A stretch of 64,000 nucleotides of DNA from CAYSWH01 sp964434775 (GCA_964434775.1 CAYSWH010000006.1:1-64000); one strand, 5' to 3'. Positions 25,694 through 34,647 are shown, numbered from the stretch's first letter. Translations and numbers: made by a program. Notes: generated by a model from the letters alone, not told the origin.

Positions 25694-26305
25694 GTGACTA
25701 AAAATACAAAATATTTAGTGGTTTTAGCTGCACCGGAACTTTCAGACCCTTCAGCTAAATTGTGCAAATTGTTTATACAGCAAGTAAAAACAAGCGGCAT
25801 ACAAGTCGATTTAATTGATCTCTATAGGGATGTAGAGTTTGACCCTTACCGTATTCCATCTAATAATCCTGATACAAAGACCATAGAATACCAAATCAGA
25901 ATTAATCGTAGTGATGCAATTTTTTTCTTTACTCCATTATACTGGTATAATTTACCAGGAATCTTGAAAAGCTTTATCGATGCGGTCTTTAGTAGCGGAT
26001 TTGCATATAAGAACTATCGAGGAAGAAGAATAGGGGTTTTGAAGAATCTTAAGGCTTATTCATTTTGCTTCTCTTCCGATTCTACATGGAAATTAAGGTT
26101 TTTGTATAGAAACTTGATTGATACTTGGTGGAGCAGGGTATTTTTTGACACTTGTCAAATAACAGGAAAATGTTATATTTACGGAAACATCAAGAATGAT
26201 GAAGATAAGAATTACACAAAGACCTTGCAAAAGGTTAGTAGTTTAACTAACAAAATTATTTCTTCGGATCAAGAAAAAAATCTCAACCTTATCAGTGATA
26301 AATAA
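25694..26305 (+). CDS. Flavodoxin-fold NAD(P)H oxidoreductase
   Basis: The sequence resembles the Flavodoxin_2 family (NQO/MdaB-like FMN or FAD quinone reductases): KYLVVLAAPELSDPSAKLCKLF at the N-terminus, VDLIDLYRD, then the conserved SDAIFFFTPLYWYNLPGILKSFIDAVFSSGFAY (family aD.lvfvfPlyWy..PailK.wiDrvf..GfaY). The start is a GTG at 25694. The C-terminal 50 residues are less conserved. It probably reduces quinones or similar electron acceptors. The following gene starts 2 nt after its stop. Confidence 0.8.
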   Translation: MTKNTKYLVVLAAPELSDPSAKLCKLFIQQVKTSGIQVDLIDLYRDVEFDPYRIPSNNPDTKTIEYQIRINRSDAIFFFTPLYWYNLPGILKSFIDAVFSSGFAYKNYRGRRIGVLKNLKAYSFCFSSDSTWKLRFLYRNLIDTWWSRVFFDTCQITGKCYIYGNIKNDEDKNYTKTLQKVSSLTNKIISSDQEKNLNLISDK

Positions 26306-26307
26306 TT

Positions 26308-26919
26308 ATGGAATTAAAAAGAATAACCCACATCTTAATTGCCTTAATAGTTGCCTTTATTCTTCTATTTATAGGGTATATGGCCGGGTATCGGAATTAC
26401 GTTAATGCTTTGCCTGATGAGGTCGAGGTAAACAGCCCTAATCGCAGTACGCTTAACTCCCTTTCCAATATGCAAACCAAGGATGTTGTCGGTGCTGACA
26501 GCCAAATGTACGGGAAGATGTATTTTAAAGAAAGTATTGAAGATAACAGAACTGAACTTTTGATAGAGCTGCAGGGAGTGCCGCTTAACTTTAAATCACA
26601 AGAACTCAATCTGGTTAATGAAATTCCCAACCAACTGGAAATAAAAGCAGCCTATATTAACCAAGAAGCAACAAATTACGAGTACGAAACAATAGGAGTT
26701 ATTAGTTTAAACGAACCTCAAGACGGTTTGCGTACCGGACGTTTTACGGCTGTGTTAAGTCAAAAATTAGGTGATTCCAAAGAACCTATTCAGAGAATTA
26801 TTCTTGAGCCTTTGCAAAGAGACTCCGGTCAGTCGTTTATTTATAAATATACTGAAAAATCAGGAGTTCCTTATGAACTTATAGGTGCACCTGCTCCATA
26901 TTTTTTTATTCTTATTTAA
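26308..26919 (+). CDS. Membrane-anchored extracytoplasmic protein
   Basis: The family is not recognised. One N-terminal membrane helix (HILIALIVAFILLFIGYMAGY, residues 8-28) is followed by a beta-rich region: ELLIELQGVPLNFKSQELNL and GRFTAVLSQKLGDSKEPIQRIILEPL. This kind of C-terminal domain is seen in membrane-tethered proteins such as anti-sigma or surface sensors, but no specific match can be claimed. It is coupled to the preceding oxidoreductase gene. Confidence 0.65.
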   Translation: MELKRITHILIALIVAFILLFIGYMAGYRNYVNALPDEVEVNSPNRSTLNSLSNMQTKDVVGADSQMYGKMYFKESIEDNRTELLIELQGVPLNFKSQELNLVNEIPNQLEIKAAYINQEATNYEYETIGVISLNEPQDGLRTGRFTAVLSQKLGDSKEPIQRIILEPLQRDSGQSFIYKYTEKSGVPYELIGAPAPYFFILI

Positions 26920-26999
26920 TAGTGTCTTGACTAAAACAGAAAATAAACTGATCTCTCATATAAGAGTTTATGAAAAATAAAAACAAATTTTAGCTGATT

Positions 27000-27830
27000 A
27001 TGGAGTGGCTATTGTTTGCGGGAAGTTTTGTTTCTACTTCGGTGTTTGGTTTAGTAATAGTAATAATACTAAACTATGCTATTCACTCTTGGGAAAACTT
27101 AAAAGTGGATGATTTAACCAGCAGGATAGTTCATTCACAAAAAAATATCCTAAATAAAAGCTCTGTTAATAGGGGTTTTACCAGTTTTGACCTAAGTAGA
27201 TCCTTGCCAAAAAAAATTCAAGAAAGAGCATTAGTGGTGGTCTCGGAAAAAAGTGAATATCCGGAATGGATCAAAAGAACTTTAAAAGAAATAGATTTTG
27301 CCAGGAAAAACTTGTTTTCTGCTACGAAAAAAATGATTGCATATTTATTTAGCTTATCTAAGCCTGCAGAAATTGTAGATTATGAAAAAGAGGATGAAGA
27401 AAATAAAAAGAAAGGAGAAGTAGATCATGTAATTCAAAAAGTATCCAATATTTCTCAGAAAAAAGCACAATCTTCCTTAGATAAAGATTTTCCGTTAAAA
27501 CTTGAAGAGCCAACTAAAGAAAATGATTCGATAGAGATTTCGAATGCGAAAAATCAGGACATGGCTACGATAGGTATTGCTGCTTCGGCTTCAAAGATTA
27601 CCGAGCAGAGTAAAGATTCTAACTCAAGTGTTTTCGAAAAGTTGGAATCCAGGATATTGCTTAAATTAAAAGACTCCGGTTTGGAAAATTATGATATCTG
27701 GCTTGAGCTCGGCGAGTTATATGTTAAATTTGAGGAAAAAGAGAAGGCTAAGGAAATATTTGCTTTAATTTTAAAGCATAGTCATGGTAAGCAAAAAGAA
27801 ATTGCCAGAGATAAATTAATAGGTCTATGA
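27000..27830 (+). CDS. Membrane-anchored protein with a TPR-like C-terminus
   Basis: Residues 5-30 form a membrane helix (LFAGSFVSTSVFGLVIVIILNYAIHSW). A charged, probably disordered middle region follows (about 100-215). The final 60 residues (NYDIWLELGELYVKFEEKEKAKEIFALILKH) fit one or two TPR helices. The stop overlaps the ruvA start by 4 nt (ATGA), so translation is coupled. The function is unknown. Confidence 0.7.
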   Translation: MEWLLFAGSFVSTSVFGLVIVIILNYAIHSWENLKVDDLTSRIVHSQKNILNKSSVNRGFTSFDLSRSLPKKIQERALVVVSEKSEYPEWIKRTLKEIDFARKNLFSATKKMIAYLFSLSKPAEIVDYEKEDEENKKKGEVDHVIQKVSNISQKKAQSSLDKDFPLKLEEPTKENDSIEISNAKNQDMATIGIAASASKITEQSKDSNSSVFEKLESRILLKLKDSGLENYDIWLELGELYVKFEEKEKAKEIFALILKHSHGKQKEIARDKLIGL

Positions 27831-28414
27831 TAGGTTTTTTAAGTGGTAAGGTTATCGGAAAAATTAACTCCAGAATAATTTTGAGATTGCCTGGAGGGGT
27901 GGGCTATGTCGTGAATATATCTCCACTCAGGCAATATTTGGTTAACGAAAATGTTGATTTGTTTGTTCACCAATCCTTTTCAAAAGACGGGCAAAGCGAG
28001 CTGTTCGGCTTTGACTCCATTGATGATAGAAATTGGGTGGAGAAACTCACAAAAGTTAGCGGAATAGGAAATAAATCCGCGGCAAATATTATTTATTACC
28101 TGGGTTCTAACAAAGTTTCCGAAGCAATTCAAAATAACCAACCAGAAATATTTAACACCGTAAAGGGTCTAGGAAAAAAGAATTCTCAAAAAATTATTTT
28201 GGAACTGCGAAAGTACTCTAAATTCAACTATATTGACAACATTAACCAAAATAACGAGGTAATAACTAATTTCATTGAGGCCCTTGGAAATTTAGGTTAT
28301 AGTCGTTCAGAGATTGTGCAAACCATTTCAAAGATGAAAAGAGACAGCGTTTGGAACGAAGAAGAAGGTATTGTAACTTTAATCAAGAAAGGTCTTCAAT
28401 ACTTGACCAGCTAA
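27827..28414 (+). CDS. ruvA: Holliday junction branch migration protein RuvA
   Basis: RuvA binds four-way junctions and loads the RuvB motor. The N-terminal OB domain is MIGFLSGKVIGKINSRIILRLPGGVGYVV; the two helix-hairpin-helix units are KLTKVSGIGNKSAANIIYYLG and IFNTVKGLGKKNSQKIILEL. The C-terminal domain III, which contacts RuvB, is EVITNFIEALGNLGYSRSEIVQTI. The length of 195 is normal. ruvB and ruvC are not in the window. Confidence 0.94.
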   Translation: MIGFLSGKVIGKINSRIILRLPGGVGYVVNISPLRQYLVNENVDLFVHQSFSKDGQSELFGFDSIDDRNWVEKLTKVSGIGNKSAANIIYYLGSNKVSEAIQNNQPEIFNTVKGLGKKNSQKIILELRKYSKFNYIDNINQNNEVITNFIEALGNLGYSRSEIVQTISKMKRDSVWNEEEGIVTLIKKGLQYLTS

Positions 28415-28420
28415 TTATTA

Positions 28421-29143
28421 GTGAGAAAAAAAGATATAACAAAGGAAGATATGAATAAGAAAAAAGCTTTGAAGATATTTAACTTGGAGAGTCTTAGAGG
28501 GATTAATCAAGACTTTCTCAAAAAAGAATTTAGAAAACAAGCTAAAATCAAGCACCCTGATAGTCAGGGCGGAAGCAAGGAGAGCTTTGTGGAATTAAAA
28601 GAAGCATATGAGTTATTATTAGAATTAATCAAATATTTTGACCCCGGAGATATAGAAGAAGAATCATCTGACTCCTTTGGCAACCCCTCTCAAGAAGAAG
28701 CTACTCCGGTAAGCAATGTTAGGGACTTGAAAACATTAAGCAAGGATGAAATATTGGATAAATATTATCAAGATACAAACAACCTAAAAAAGTCTTTGGC
28801 ATTGTATCAACAATCGATAGACAATCAAACCAGGATTCTCGGTGAAATTAAATCCAAAGTTCAATCTTTGGTTAAAGAGTTTGAAAGTAAGAAAGAAGTG
28901 TTGCAAAAAGATATGGAAAAAGATATGGAAAAATTAGAAAAGAGTTACCAGGGAGGACTTTTGAAAAAGATAATGTTCTTCCTTCCTAAGATGAGCGAAA
29001 ATGAGTTTTGGGACAAATACCATAAGAAAGTAGATGCGTACAGTAAGAAACATTCTGAGTTGGACATTAAGTTCTTTAAGGAAATGCTTGATTTGTACGG
29101 GGAAGGTCTAAATGAAGTTGGTAAAAATGTTGATAAAGATTAG
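28421..29143 (+). CDS. J-domain protein of unknown role
   Basis: The N-terminal 70 residues form a J domain (FLKKEFRKQAKIKHPDSQGGSKESFVELKEAYELLLE) with the HPD motif. There is no Gly/Phe or zinc-finger region. The rest (about 100-200) is a long charged, probably coiled-coil, helical segment. It is thus a specialised DnaK co-chaperone, distinct from DnaJ at 23015-24136. The GTG at 28421 lies 6 nt after ruvA; an ATG at 28451 is an alternative. Confidence 0.8.
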   Translation: MRKKDITKEDMNKKKALKIFNLESLRGINQDFLKKEFRKQAKIKHPDSQGGSKESFVELKEAYELLLELIKYFDPGDIEEESSDSFGNPSQEEATPVSNVRDLKTLSKDEILDKYYQDTNNLKKSLALYQQSIDNQTRILGEIKSKVQSLVKEFESKKEVLQKDMEKDMEKLEKSYQGGLLKKIMFFLPKMSENEFWDKYHKKVDAYSKKHSELDIKFFKEMLDLYGEGLNEVGKNVDKD

Positions 29144-29188
29144 ATATAACTTTGAGTCAAAAATATATACTCTTCTTAAAATGTAACC

Positions 29189-29213
29189 AAAAAAAAGCTC
29201 GGTATCACCGAGC
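29189..29213 (-). terminator. Terminator of the greA-rpsL operon
   Basis: On the minus strand, hairpin GCTCGGT/ACCGAGC with a 3-base loop is followed by eight T residues, downstream of rpsL. It also faces the J-domain gene ending at 29143. Confidence 0.88.
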
Positions 29214-29244
29214 AAATTTATATTAATTATTACTCAAAAACGTC

Positions 29245-29655
29245 TTACTTAGGCTTTTTGGCACCGTATTTAGATCTACCTCGCTTTCTGTTTTGAACTC
29301 CTCCGGCATCCAACTTACCTCGAACAATGGTGTATCTTACTCCAGGTAAATCTTTTACTCGTCCGCCTCGTATTAAAACTACACTATGTTCTTGAAGATT
29401 GTGTCCGATACCGGGAATGTAGGCCAATACTTCCATCTTATTTGAAAGCTTAACCTTGGCTACTTTTCTCACCGCCGAGTTAGGCTTTTTCGGGGTCATA
29501 GTGTAGACTTTTACACAAACTCCTCTTTTAAAGGGGTTAGGGTTCTGGTTGGCAGAATTGGATAGACTATTCCAATCTCTTAAAAGGGCAGGTGATTGAG
29601 ACTTTTTCTCTACTTTTACTCTTGGTTTTCTGATTAATTGATTAATTGTCGGCAT
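29245..29655 (-). CDS. rpsL: 30S ribosomal protein S12
   Basis: S12 sits at the decoding centre. The sequence has the streptomycin-site region TPKKPNSAVRKVAKVKLSN and the loop AYIPGIGHNLQEHSVVLIRGGRVKDLPGVRYTIVRG, both nearly invariant. Length is 136. It normally heads rpsL-rpsG-fusA; here it is the last gene of greA-rplU-rplQ-rplM-rpsL, and no rpsG follows. Confidence 0.98.
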   Translation of the reverse strand: MPTINQLIRKPRVKVEKKSQSPALLRDWNSLSNSANQNPNPFKRGVCVKVYTMTPKKPNSAVRKVAKVKLSNKMEVLAYIPGIGHNLQEHSVVLIRGGRVKDLPGVRYTIVRGKLDAGGVQNRKRGRSKYGAKKPK

Positions 29656-29679
29656 AAATATAAAATGGATTTCTAATTA

Positions 29680-30132
29680 CTAATTGTTAACATTCTCAAA
29701 TTTTTTGACTGGTAAGTTGTGATTTTCAGGAAAAATAAATAGTCTGTTATTTAATCTTAGGTCTTGATGTCTATTCTTCGGAAGCATGCCTTTAATGGCA
29801 CGATAGAGAGGTCTGCTTGGATCCTTTTTGATTACCTCTTCAAAAGATCTGACCTTCATTCCGCCGAGTCTTCCGGAGTAATTAAAATAGTTCTTTTTTT
29901 GTGGTTTTTTACCTGTTAAAACGCTGTCTTTGGCATTTATTATTATTACCATACCGCCCATATCTACATCAGGAGAATAATCAGCTCTGTTTTTACCTGT
30001 TAATATTCGGCTCACCTCGGTGGCAAGTCTACCTACAGGCTTGTTACTGGCATCAAACAAGTACCACGGACGTCTATATCCTCTTTTGGTCGGTCTGGAA
30101 GTTTTTGAACTATTTCTTATGGTATCAGACAT
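29680..30132 (-). CDS. rplM: 50S ribosomal protein L13
   Basis: The protein has RPWYLFDASNKPVGRLATEVSRILTGK, DMGGMVIIINA, the SGRLGGMKVRSFEEVIKKDPSRPLYRAIKGMLPKNRHQDLRLNNRLFIFPENHNLP region, all characteristic of L13. It is separated from its usual partner rpsI (7510-7911, opposite strand). Confidence 0.97.
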   Translation of the reverse strand: MSDTIRNSSKTSRPTKRGYRRPWYLFDASNKPVGRLATEVSRILTGKNRADYSPDVDMGGMVIIINAKDSVLTGKKPQKKNYFNYSGRLGGMKVRSFEEVIKKDPSRPLYRAIKGMLPKNRHQDLRLNNRLFIFPENHNLPVKKFENVNN

Positions 30133-30157
30133 AAATTAATCATTATTAGGTAAATAC

Positions 30158-30511
30158 CTATACTAACATTACAATACTTTTATCGTGTTCACTAAAATCT
30201 TGTTGCACTTTCAAAATTGACAAATAGCCCCCGTTTCTTTCTTTATATTTAGGAACAATTTCATCAATTAATTTATGAGCGTCTTTTTCTGAAATGAACG
30301 GTTGTAATTTTCTTAGAGCCAAAATTTTATCATCTCCAGCCTTTTTGGCTAAACTGATTAGTCTTTCAAACTTAGGTCTAAACCACTTTGCTCTTCCGGA
30401 AAAGGTTGTTATTTTACCATGTCTTATCAGGGCCTCGCTCAGATCTCTAGCTAATTTTTTTCTTTCTTCAGTTGTTCTTTTCAGCTTTTTAGTTGATTTC
30501 AGGTGATTCAT
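30158..30511 (-). CDS. rplQ: 50S ribosomal protein L17
   Basis: The N-terminus MNHLKSTKKLKRTTEERKKLARDLSEALIRHGKITT corresponds to the family R.kLgR...hR.aml.nl...Li..e.I.T. L17 normally ends the rpoA operon; here it follows rplU by 6 nt in an unusual context. Confidence 0.93.
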   Translation of the reverse strand: MNHLKSTKKLKRTTEERKKLARDLSEALIRHGKITTFSGRAKWFRPKFERLISLAKKAGDDKILALRKLQPFISEKDAHKLIDEIVPKYKERNGGYLSILKVQQDFSEHDKSIVMLV

Positions 30512-30517
30512 AAGCCA

Positions 30518-30805
30518 CTATTTACTTAAAATTTCTACTACAGTTTCTTGGGGTCTGAAGCCGTACCTTCTTTTATAATTTGATTTTGACTTAAATTTAA
30601 GCACAGAAATTTTTTTACCTTTCTGGTGTTTCAAAATTTTTACCTTGACTTTTTTAGCTTTGGTAGACAAACCTTTTTCATCAAATTTAACCAAAAGCGG
30701 GTATTCCAAAATTTCATCTACTTGTGCCGGAATCCTATCGGTGATAATTTTTTGACCATATTCAGCTACATACTGCTTCGAACCAATCTTTACAACTAGA
30801 GACAT
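30518..30805 (-). CDS. rplU: 50S ribosomal protein L21
   Basis: The 95 residues include VVKIGSKQYVAEYGQKIITDRI at the start and VKILKHQKGKKISVLKFKSKSNYKRRYGFRPQETVVEI at the end, the L21 signature. It is not paired with rpmA (L27), which is at 7950. Confidence 0.95.
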   Translation of the reverse strand: MSLVVKIGSKQYVAEYGQKIITDRIPAQVDEILEYPLLVKFDEKGLSTKAKKVKVKILKHQKGKKISVLKFKSKSNYKRRYGFRPQETVVEILSK

Positions 30806-30813
30806 AAAAAATA

Positions 30814-31290
30814 TTATACAGATTCAACAATTTCCAATACCTTAACAGACAAACTGTTGTTAATTGATTTGACTTTGACTTCATCACCTTTTTTGTGTCC
30901 GATAAGTGCTTTGGCCAGCGGGGACTCGTTACTTATTTTTCCATTAACTGCATTTGCTTCACTTACTCCGACTATTTTAACTTCGTAGACAGCAGTATTA
31001 TGCAAATACTCAACCTTAACCTTACTTCCTAACTGAATTCTTGCAGTTCCGCTTTTCTTACCGCTCTCAATTAATTCGTAATCCGCTAGTATATCTTCGA
31101 TTTCGGTTTTTCTAAACTCTAATTTATCTCTTTCTAACTTTGCAGTATCCAAAGCAGAGTTTTCCCTAATATCTCCTTCAGCTAATGCACGATTAATTGA
31201 CTCCAGAATTTCAGGTATTTTGTTACTGTTAATATCCTCTAATTCTTGTTTCAAATCTTCTAGACCTTGTTTGGTAATATAATGAGTCAT
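30814..31290 (-). CDS. greA: Transcription elongation factor GreA
   Basis: GreA rescues backtracked RNA polymerase by stimulating transcript cleavage. The N-terminal coiled coil has ITKQGLEDLKQELEDI and ALAEGDIRENSALDTAKLERDKLE, with the tip acidic residues (family GDL.EN.eY.aAk). The C-terminal domain has VKVEYL...YEVKIVGVSEA and SPLAKALIGHKKGDEV. Length 158 is standard. It is the first gene of a five-gene operon with ribosomal proteins. Confidence 0.95.
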   Translation of the reverse strand: MTHYITKQGLEDLKQELEDINSNKIPEILESINRALAEGDIRENSALDTAKLERDKLEFRKTEIEDILADYELIESGKKSGTARIQLGSKVKVEYLHNTAVYEVKIVGVSEANAVNGKISNESPLAKALIGHKKGDEVKVKSINNSLSVKVLEIVESV

Positions 31291-31608
31291 GAGTGGAAAT
31301 CATCAACTTTACATTCTTTCAAAGGAATAGGTTTTTTCATTTTTTGTCAAGAGCGGATAGAATGAACTCAAGTATTTATTTGGTAAAAATAAAAAAGTGT
31401 TATAAAAGACAGAGAAGGTTGTAACCTTTTATTACAAGTTGATTTCTTAACTAGAGTCTACTGAAGGAGTGTATTATATCCTCAAATAAAAAACAGAGTT
31501 ATTTTCTTTTAACTAAATTTATATTAGTTGAAGGAATCACACTGTTGTGCAGATTAATTCTTAACTTAAGGTTCAATTGTCCCGAAATATTTTTTGTAGT
31601 TACATTAT
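31291..31608. other. Spacer with a candidate promoter for greA
   Basis: This 318-nt stretch has no supported gene. A consensus TTGACA on the minus strand lies at about 31350, with only a weak -10 (TATTCC-like). A perfect short inverted repeat, AAGGTTGTAACCTT, is near 31415-31428. Confidence 0.35.
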
Positions 31609-33219
31609 TTATTCAAGAATTTCTTCTGTCTCTTCTTCAACGATTTCTGTTTCTTGTTTTGGATTTCCTTGTGCCTCGGGTTCTACCTGCAAGTCTTCAA
31701 CGGAGACCAGTTTTGCTTTGACCACCAATACTTTCATACTTGTGTTTAGCTCTAAAGGAGCGGCTAAGCTAAGCTCAGAATACTTTCTGGATTCAAATTG
31801 AGAAAAATCGATAGGGTCAAAAATATTCTTACCTGTGACTACGTATACCAATTTTTTCTCAGTCTCCTCCTCGGTTTTTACTCTTAAAACTATTTCATCA
31901 TTTGGTTGAACTTGGTTGAGATTGGATAACTTTTCCATAGAACCGAAGACATATGCGTTTCCTCCTACTGCGGGGAGATTGGTTTTATCATAGTGGATTA
32001 AGCTTACCAAAATATTTTCTCTGAAATTTAAACTATCTTCATTAAATTGCCAGAGTACTTCTAAATCCTTGATATCGATGGCTTCAATATTTACCAAGCC
32101 TTTGTGCTCGGGATCAATATTTCTCACTGTTAGATCGGGTAGGGAGGTGTATTCCTCTTGGTCTTCGGGATTTATATTTTGATTTAGAGTGTAGGACTGT
32201 AGTCTGTAGACAACTCTTTCTCTGTCTACTAATTTTTCTATGTTATCCCTGTCACTACTGGAAAGAAATTTCCCGTTCATTGGATCTATACTTTCTAATA
32301 AATCTAATCCGTTAAGTTTTCCGTTTCCGTTTATGTCAGAATTGGTGGGATCCAATCCTAGCAAAAATTCTTCATAATTACTTAAGCCGTCTTTATTGTA
32401 ATCAAGGTCCGGATCTCTTTTATCGGCCTCATTAATAAACGAGCTGACCCATTTTTTATATCTTTCGTCATTATCTTTATTATCTAAATTAGCTCTGGTT
32501 TCAATGCCCTTGTTAACAAATGGTAAATAGCTAATTAATTGGAATCGCAAAGACGGGTTAAAAACAAACAGGGAAGTTATAAGAATTGCTACGCCTAATC
32601 CGGCATATTTTCCGTATTTTAGCACTTGGTTCTTATTTTTTATTTTCATGTAATCATCCTTGGATATCGTGTGCGAATCCATTTTTTTATTTGCAAAGAA
32701 TCCTATTTTTTCACCGATTTTCTTTTTTAAGTTAGCAACTTTATTTTTGGGTTTGATATATACTGATTGCCTACTATCGCCTTGCCTGTCTTCAAAAAAA
32801 CTAGTGAATTTCTGTTGCTTGTCTATTTCTCCGAAAGATTGTCCGGGTGATTGAGAGAAAACATCTTCTTTTTGAGAGTAAGCTGGATATGCTTGAGCAT
32901 TATGATCAATGTGTTTTTTTTGAGTGAAGGAAAAATCTGTTAATCTGTCTGATTTGTTATTTGCAGGGTTGGGGTCGACCGCAGTTGTGTTTCCATGGTA
33001 GCTCGTAGACTGTTGAGAATTATTCTGATTTGTCGACATTCCCTTGTTGTATGACTGACTCAATAAACCAAGTAAATATTTTCTTTGCTCAGAACTCATT
33101 GTGTGTAAATACTGATTTTTTTGATAATCATCCGGTAAGCTAAGATAATATTTCAAAACTGTAGCCCATTCTTTGGATAGTCTTGAAATATTATTTGTTT
33201 GATTGTTTGGATGAAACAT
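31609..33219 (-). CDS. Membrane protein with an EF-hand/thrombospondin-type calcium repeat
   Basis: The N-terminal 195 residues are polar (Gln/Asn/Ser-rich) and probably cytoplasmic. A membrane helix follows (YGKYAGLGVAILITSLFVFNPSL, about 205-227). Then comes an external Asp-rich repeat: DPDLDYNKDGLSNYEEFLLGLDPTNSDINGNGKLNGLDLL, which fits EF-hand-like calcium loops (DxDxDG) of thrombospondin type 3 or dockerin style. The C-terminal region is beta-rich and ends in a Glu-rich tail. It is likely a calcium-stabilised surface protein; the function is unknown. It lies 2 nt downstream of the lspA-like gene. Confidence 0.72.
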   Translation of the reverse strand: MFHPNNQTNNISRLSKEWATVLKYYLSLPDDYQKNQYLHTMSSEQRKYLLGLLSQSYNKGMSTNQNNSQQSTSYHGNTTAVDPNPANNKSDRLTDFSFTQKKHIDHNAQAYPAYSQKEDVFSQSPGQSFGEIDKQQKFTSFFEDRQGDSRQSVYIKPKNKVANLKKKIGEKIGFFANKKMDSHTISKDDYMKIKNKNQVLKYGKYAGLGVAILITSLFVFNPSLRFQLISYLPFVNKGIETRANLDNKDNDERYKKWVSSFINEADKRDPDLDYNKDGLSNYEEFLLGLDPTNSDINGNGKLNGLDLLESIDPMNGKFLSSSDRDNIEKLVDRERVVYRLQSYTLNQNINPEDQEEYTSLPDLTVRNIDPEHKGLVNIEAIDIKDLEVLWQFNEDSLNFRENILVSLIHYDKTNLPAVGGNAYVFGSMEKLSNLNQVQPNDEIVLRVKTEEETEKKLVYVVTGKNIFDPIDFSQFESRKYSELSLAAPLELNTSMKVLVVKAKLVSVEDLQVEPEAQGNPKQETEIVEEETEEILE

Positions 33220-33221
33220 AC

Positions 33222-33671
33222 TTATTCTTTATTTTTGTCTTCAAGAGGACTATTTCTGCTCAGCAACCAAACTTGAATATTGAGAAGAATCAGTCCTGTT
33301 ATTATTTGTATATCGGCCAAGTTGATGTAGGCTATGTAGGTGTTGATATAATCAGCAACGTATCCAAAGATGTTTTTTTCCAGAAAATTACTCCAGCTAC
33401 CGGCTACTATTAAAATGCTTGCCGTGGGATATTTCTGAATATATTTGAAATAGAACAGCCCCCAAGTAATAAAAAAAATTATAAAAACACTAATGTAAAT
33501 GTTTACTGTCAAGCCAATAGGTTTTCTGTTTTCAACAAAATGTAAACCGATTTCTTTGATAGCTACTGCAACGGAAAGGTTGATAAAGATTAAGGCACAA
33601 ATCAACCCAGCTTGGAAAAGATACCATCTTATCATCTGTGTAAACACAATTAAATAATTCTGGAGATACAT
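33222..33671 (-). CDS. Signal peptidase II-like protein (divergent LspA)
   Basis: Four hydrophobic segments and the C-terminal half match lipoprotein signal peptidase: GSWSNFLEKNIFGYVADYI corresponds to the family G..GN..DR...G.VvDf, and YINLADIQIITG to FNvAD..I..G. The two catalytic aspartates (in VADY and NLAD) are kept, but the usual GNxxDR is SNFLEK. It is therefore either a divergent LspA or a related protease. It precedes a membrane protein gene by 2 nt. Confidence 0.75.
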   Translation of the reverse strand: MYLQNYLIVFTQMIRWYLFQAGLICALIFINLSVAVAIKEIGLHFVENRKPIGLTVNIYISVFIIFFITWGLFYFKYIQKYPTASILIVAGSWSNFLEKNIFGYVADYINTYIAYINLADIQIITGLILLNIQVWLLSRNSPLEDKNKE

Positions 33672-33763
33672 TTTTGTGTTTGTATGTTGTTTATTTGCAA
33701 AATAACCTATCTATATCATTCTAGCATATTTTCTTATCTACCACAAGGAAAAATAAAAGTTTG

Positions 33764-34552
33764 CTATCTAATTAGGGTTCCGATATGATTTCCGTTAGTT
33801 ATTTCTCTTAATATTCCCTTAATATTCCCGTTGGCAATCACTGAAGAAACTCCTAAATCCGCAAGTTTAAGAAACTCATCAACTTTATATTCCATCCCTC
33901 CCGTAACATCAACTTCTTGGTTAGTATAAAAGTATTTTTTTACCTCCGGGTAATTTGATCGATTTATCTCTTTAATGATTTGGCCGTTGGGTTTTGTTAC
34001 TCCGTCGTAATTACCCAGATTAATTACTAGATTAGGCTTTATTTTTAAACTAATTAAGTATTTAACAATCAATTCCATAAGATAATCCGTAGAGATTATG
34101 GTTGATCCCAGTTGTTCGTCAATTACCGCATCTCCGTAAACTACGGGAATTATATTATGATCTAAAAGCTTTGGTAGGGTCTCAATAATAAATTCTTTCG
34201 CAATTTGATTGCTTGCAATGAAACAAGCGGAAGGCTGCAAGGAGAATACGGGGAGTTTTTCCTCCAGAAGTGCTTCTAAGAGTATTCTATTAAGTTTTGC
34301 TGCATCGTTTTGAACCATACAAAACCCATATTTACCTTCTCGACTACCAAAACCGTCTTTTGTTCGATATTTTTTTGCTGATTGGTGAGCAAAAGAACCG
34401 GCCCCGTTTCCGAGAACAATCTTGTATTTTCCTGTTGAGAATAGTTCTTTAATTTCCAAGGCAATCTTGTGAATGATTCGGCGGTTTACCGTATAAGCAC
34501 TTTTTTTGTCGGTTATCAGAGAGCCGCCAAGTTTAATTAAAATCAGATCCAT
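33764..34552 (-). CDS. Isopentenyl phosphate kinase
   Basis: This amino-acid-kinase-fold enzyme has LIKLGGSLITDK at the N-terminus, LGNGAGSFAHQSAKKY (the His in GSFxH is the IPK substrate-phosphate ligand), PVVYGDAVID...GSTIISTDYLM (family vxxGDvxxD....IxSgD) and VTGGMEYKV near the end. These features favour isopentenyl phosphate kinase over carbamate, UMP or acetylglutamate kinases. IPK converts isopentenyl phosphate to IPP in the alternative mevalonate pathway known mainly from archaea and some Chloroflexi. No other mevalonate genes are in the window. Confidence 0.82.
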   Translation of the reverse strand: MDLILIKLGGSLITDKKSAYTVNRRIIHKIALEIKELFSTGKYKIVLGNGAGSFAHQSAKKYRTKDGFGSREGKYGFCMVQNDAAKLNRILLEALLEEKLPVFSLQPSACFIASNQIAKEFIIETLPKLLDHNIIPVVYGDAVIDEQLGSTIISTDYLMELIVKYLISLKIKPNLVINLGNYDGVTKPNGQIIKEINRSNYPEVKKYFYTNQEVDVTGGMEYKVDEFLKLADLGVSSVIANGNIKGILREITNGNHIGTLIR

Positions 34553-34572
34553 AATAATTATATTATAGAGTA

Positions 34573-34647
34573 TGGTCGGGATGCAGGGAATCGAACCCTG
34601 TACCTCAGCTACCCGAAAGCTGAATGCAACCGGTACACCACATCCCG
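34573..34647 (-). tRNA. tRNA-Pro (anticodon CGG)
   Basis: Read on the minus strand: acceptor CGGGATG pairs with CATCCCG (with the C1-G72 pair typical of tRNA-Pro), anticodon arm CAGCT/AGCTG with loop TTCGGGT, T-arm AGGG..TTCGATT..CCCT, discriminator A and an encoded CCA. Confidence 0.95.
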
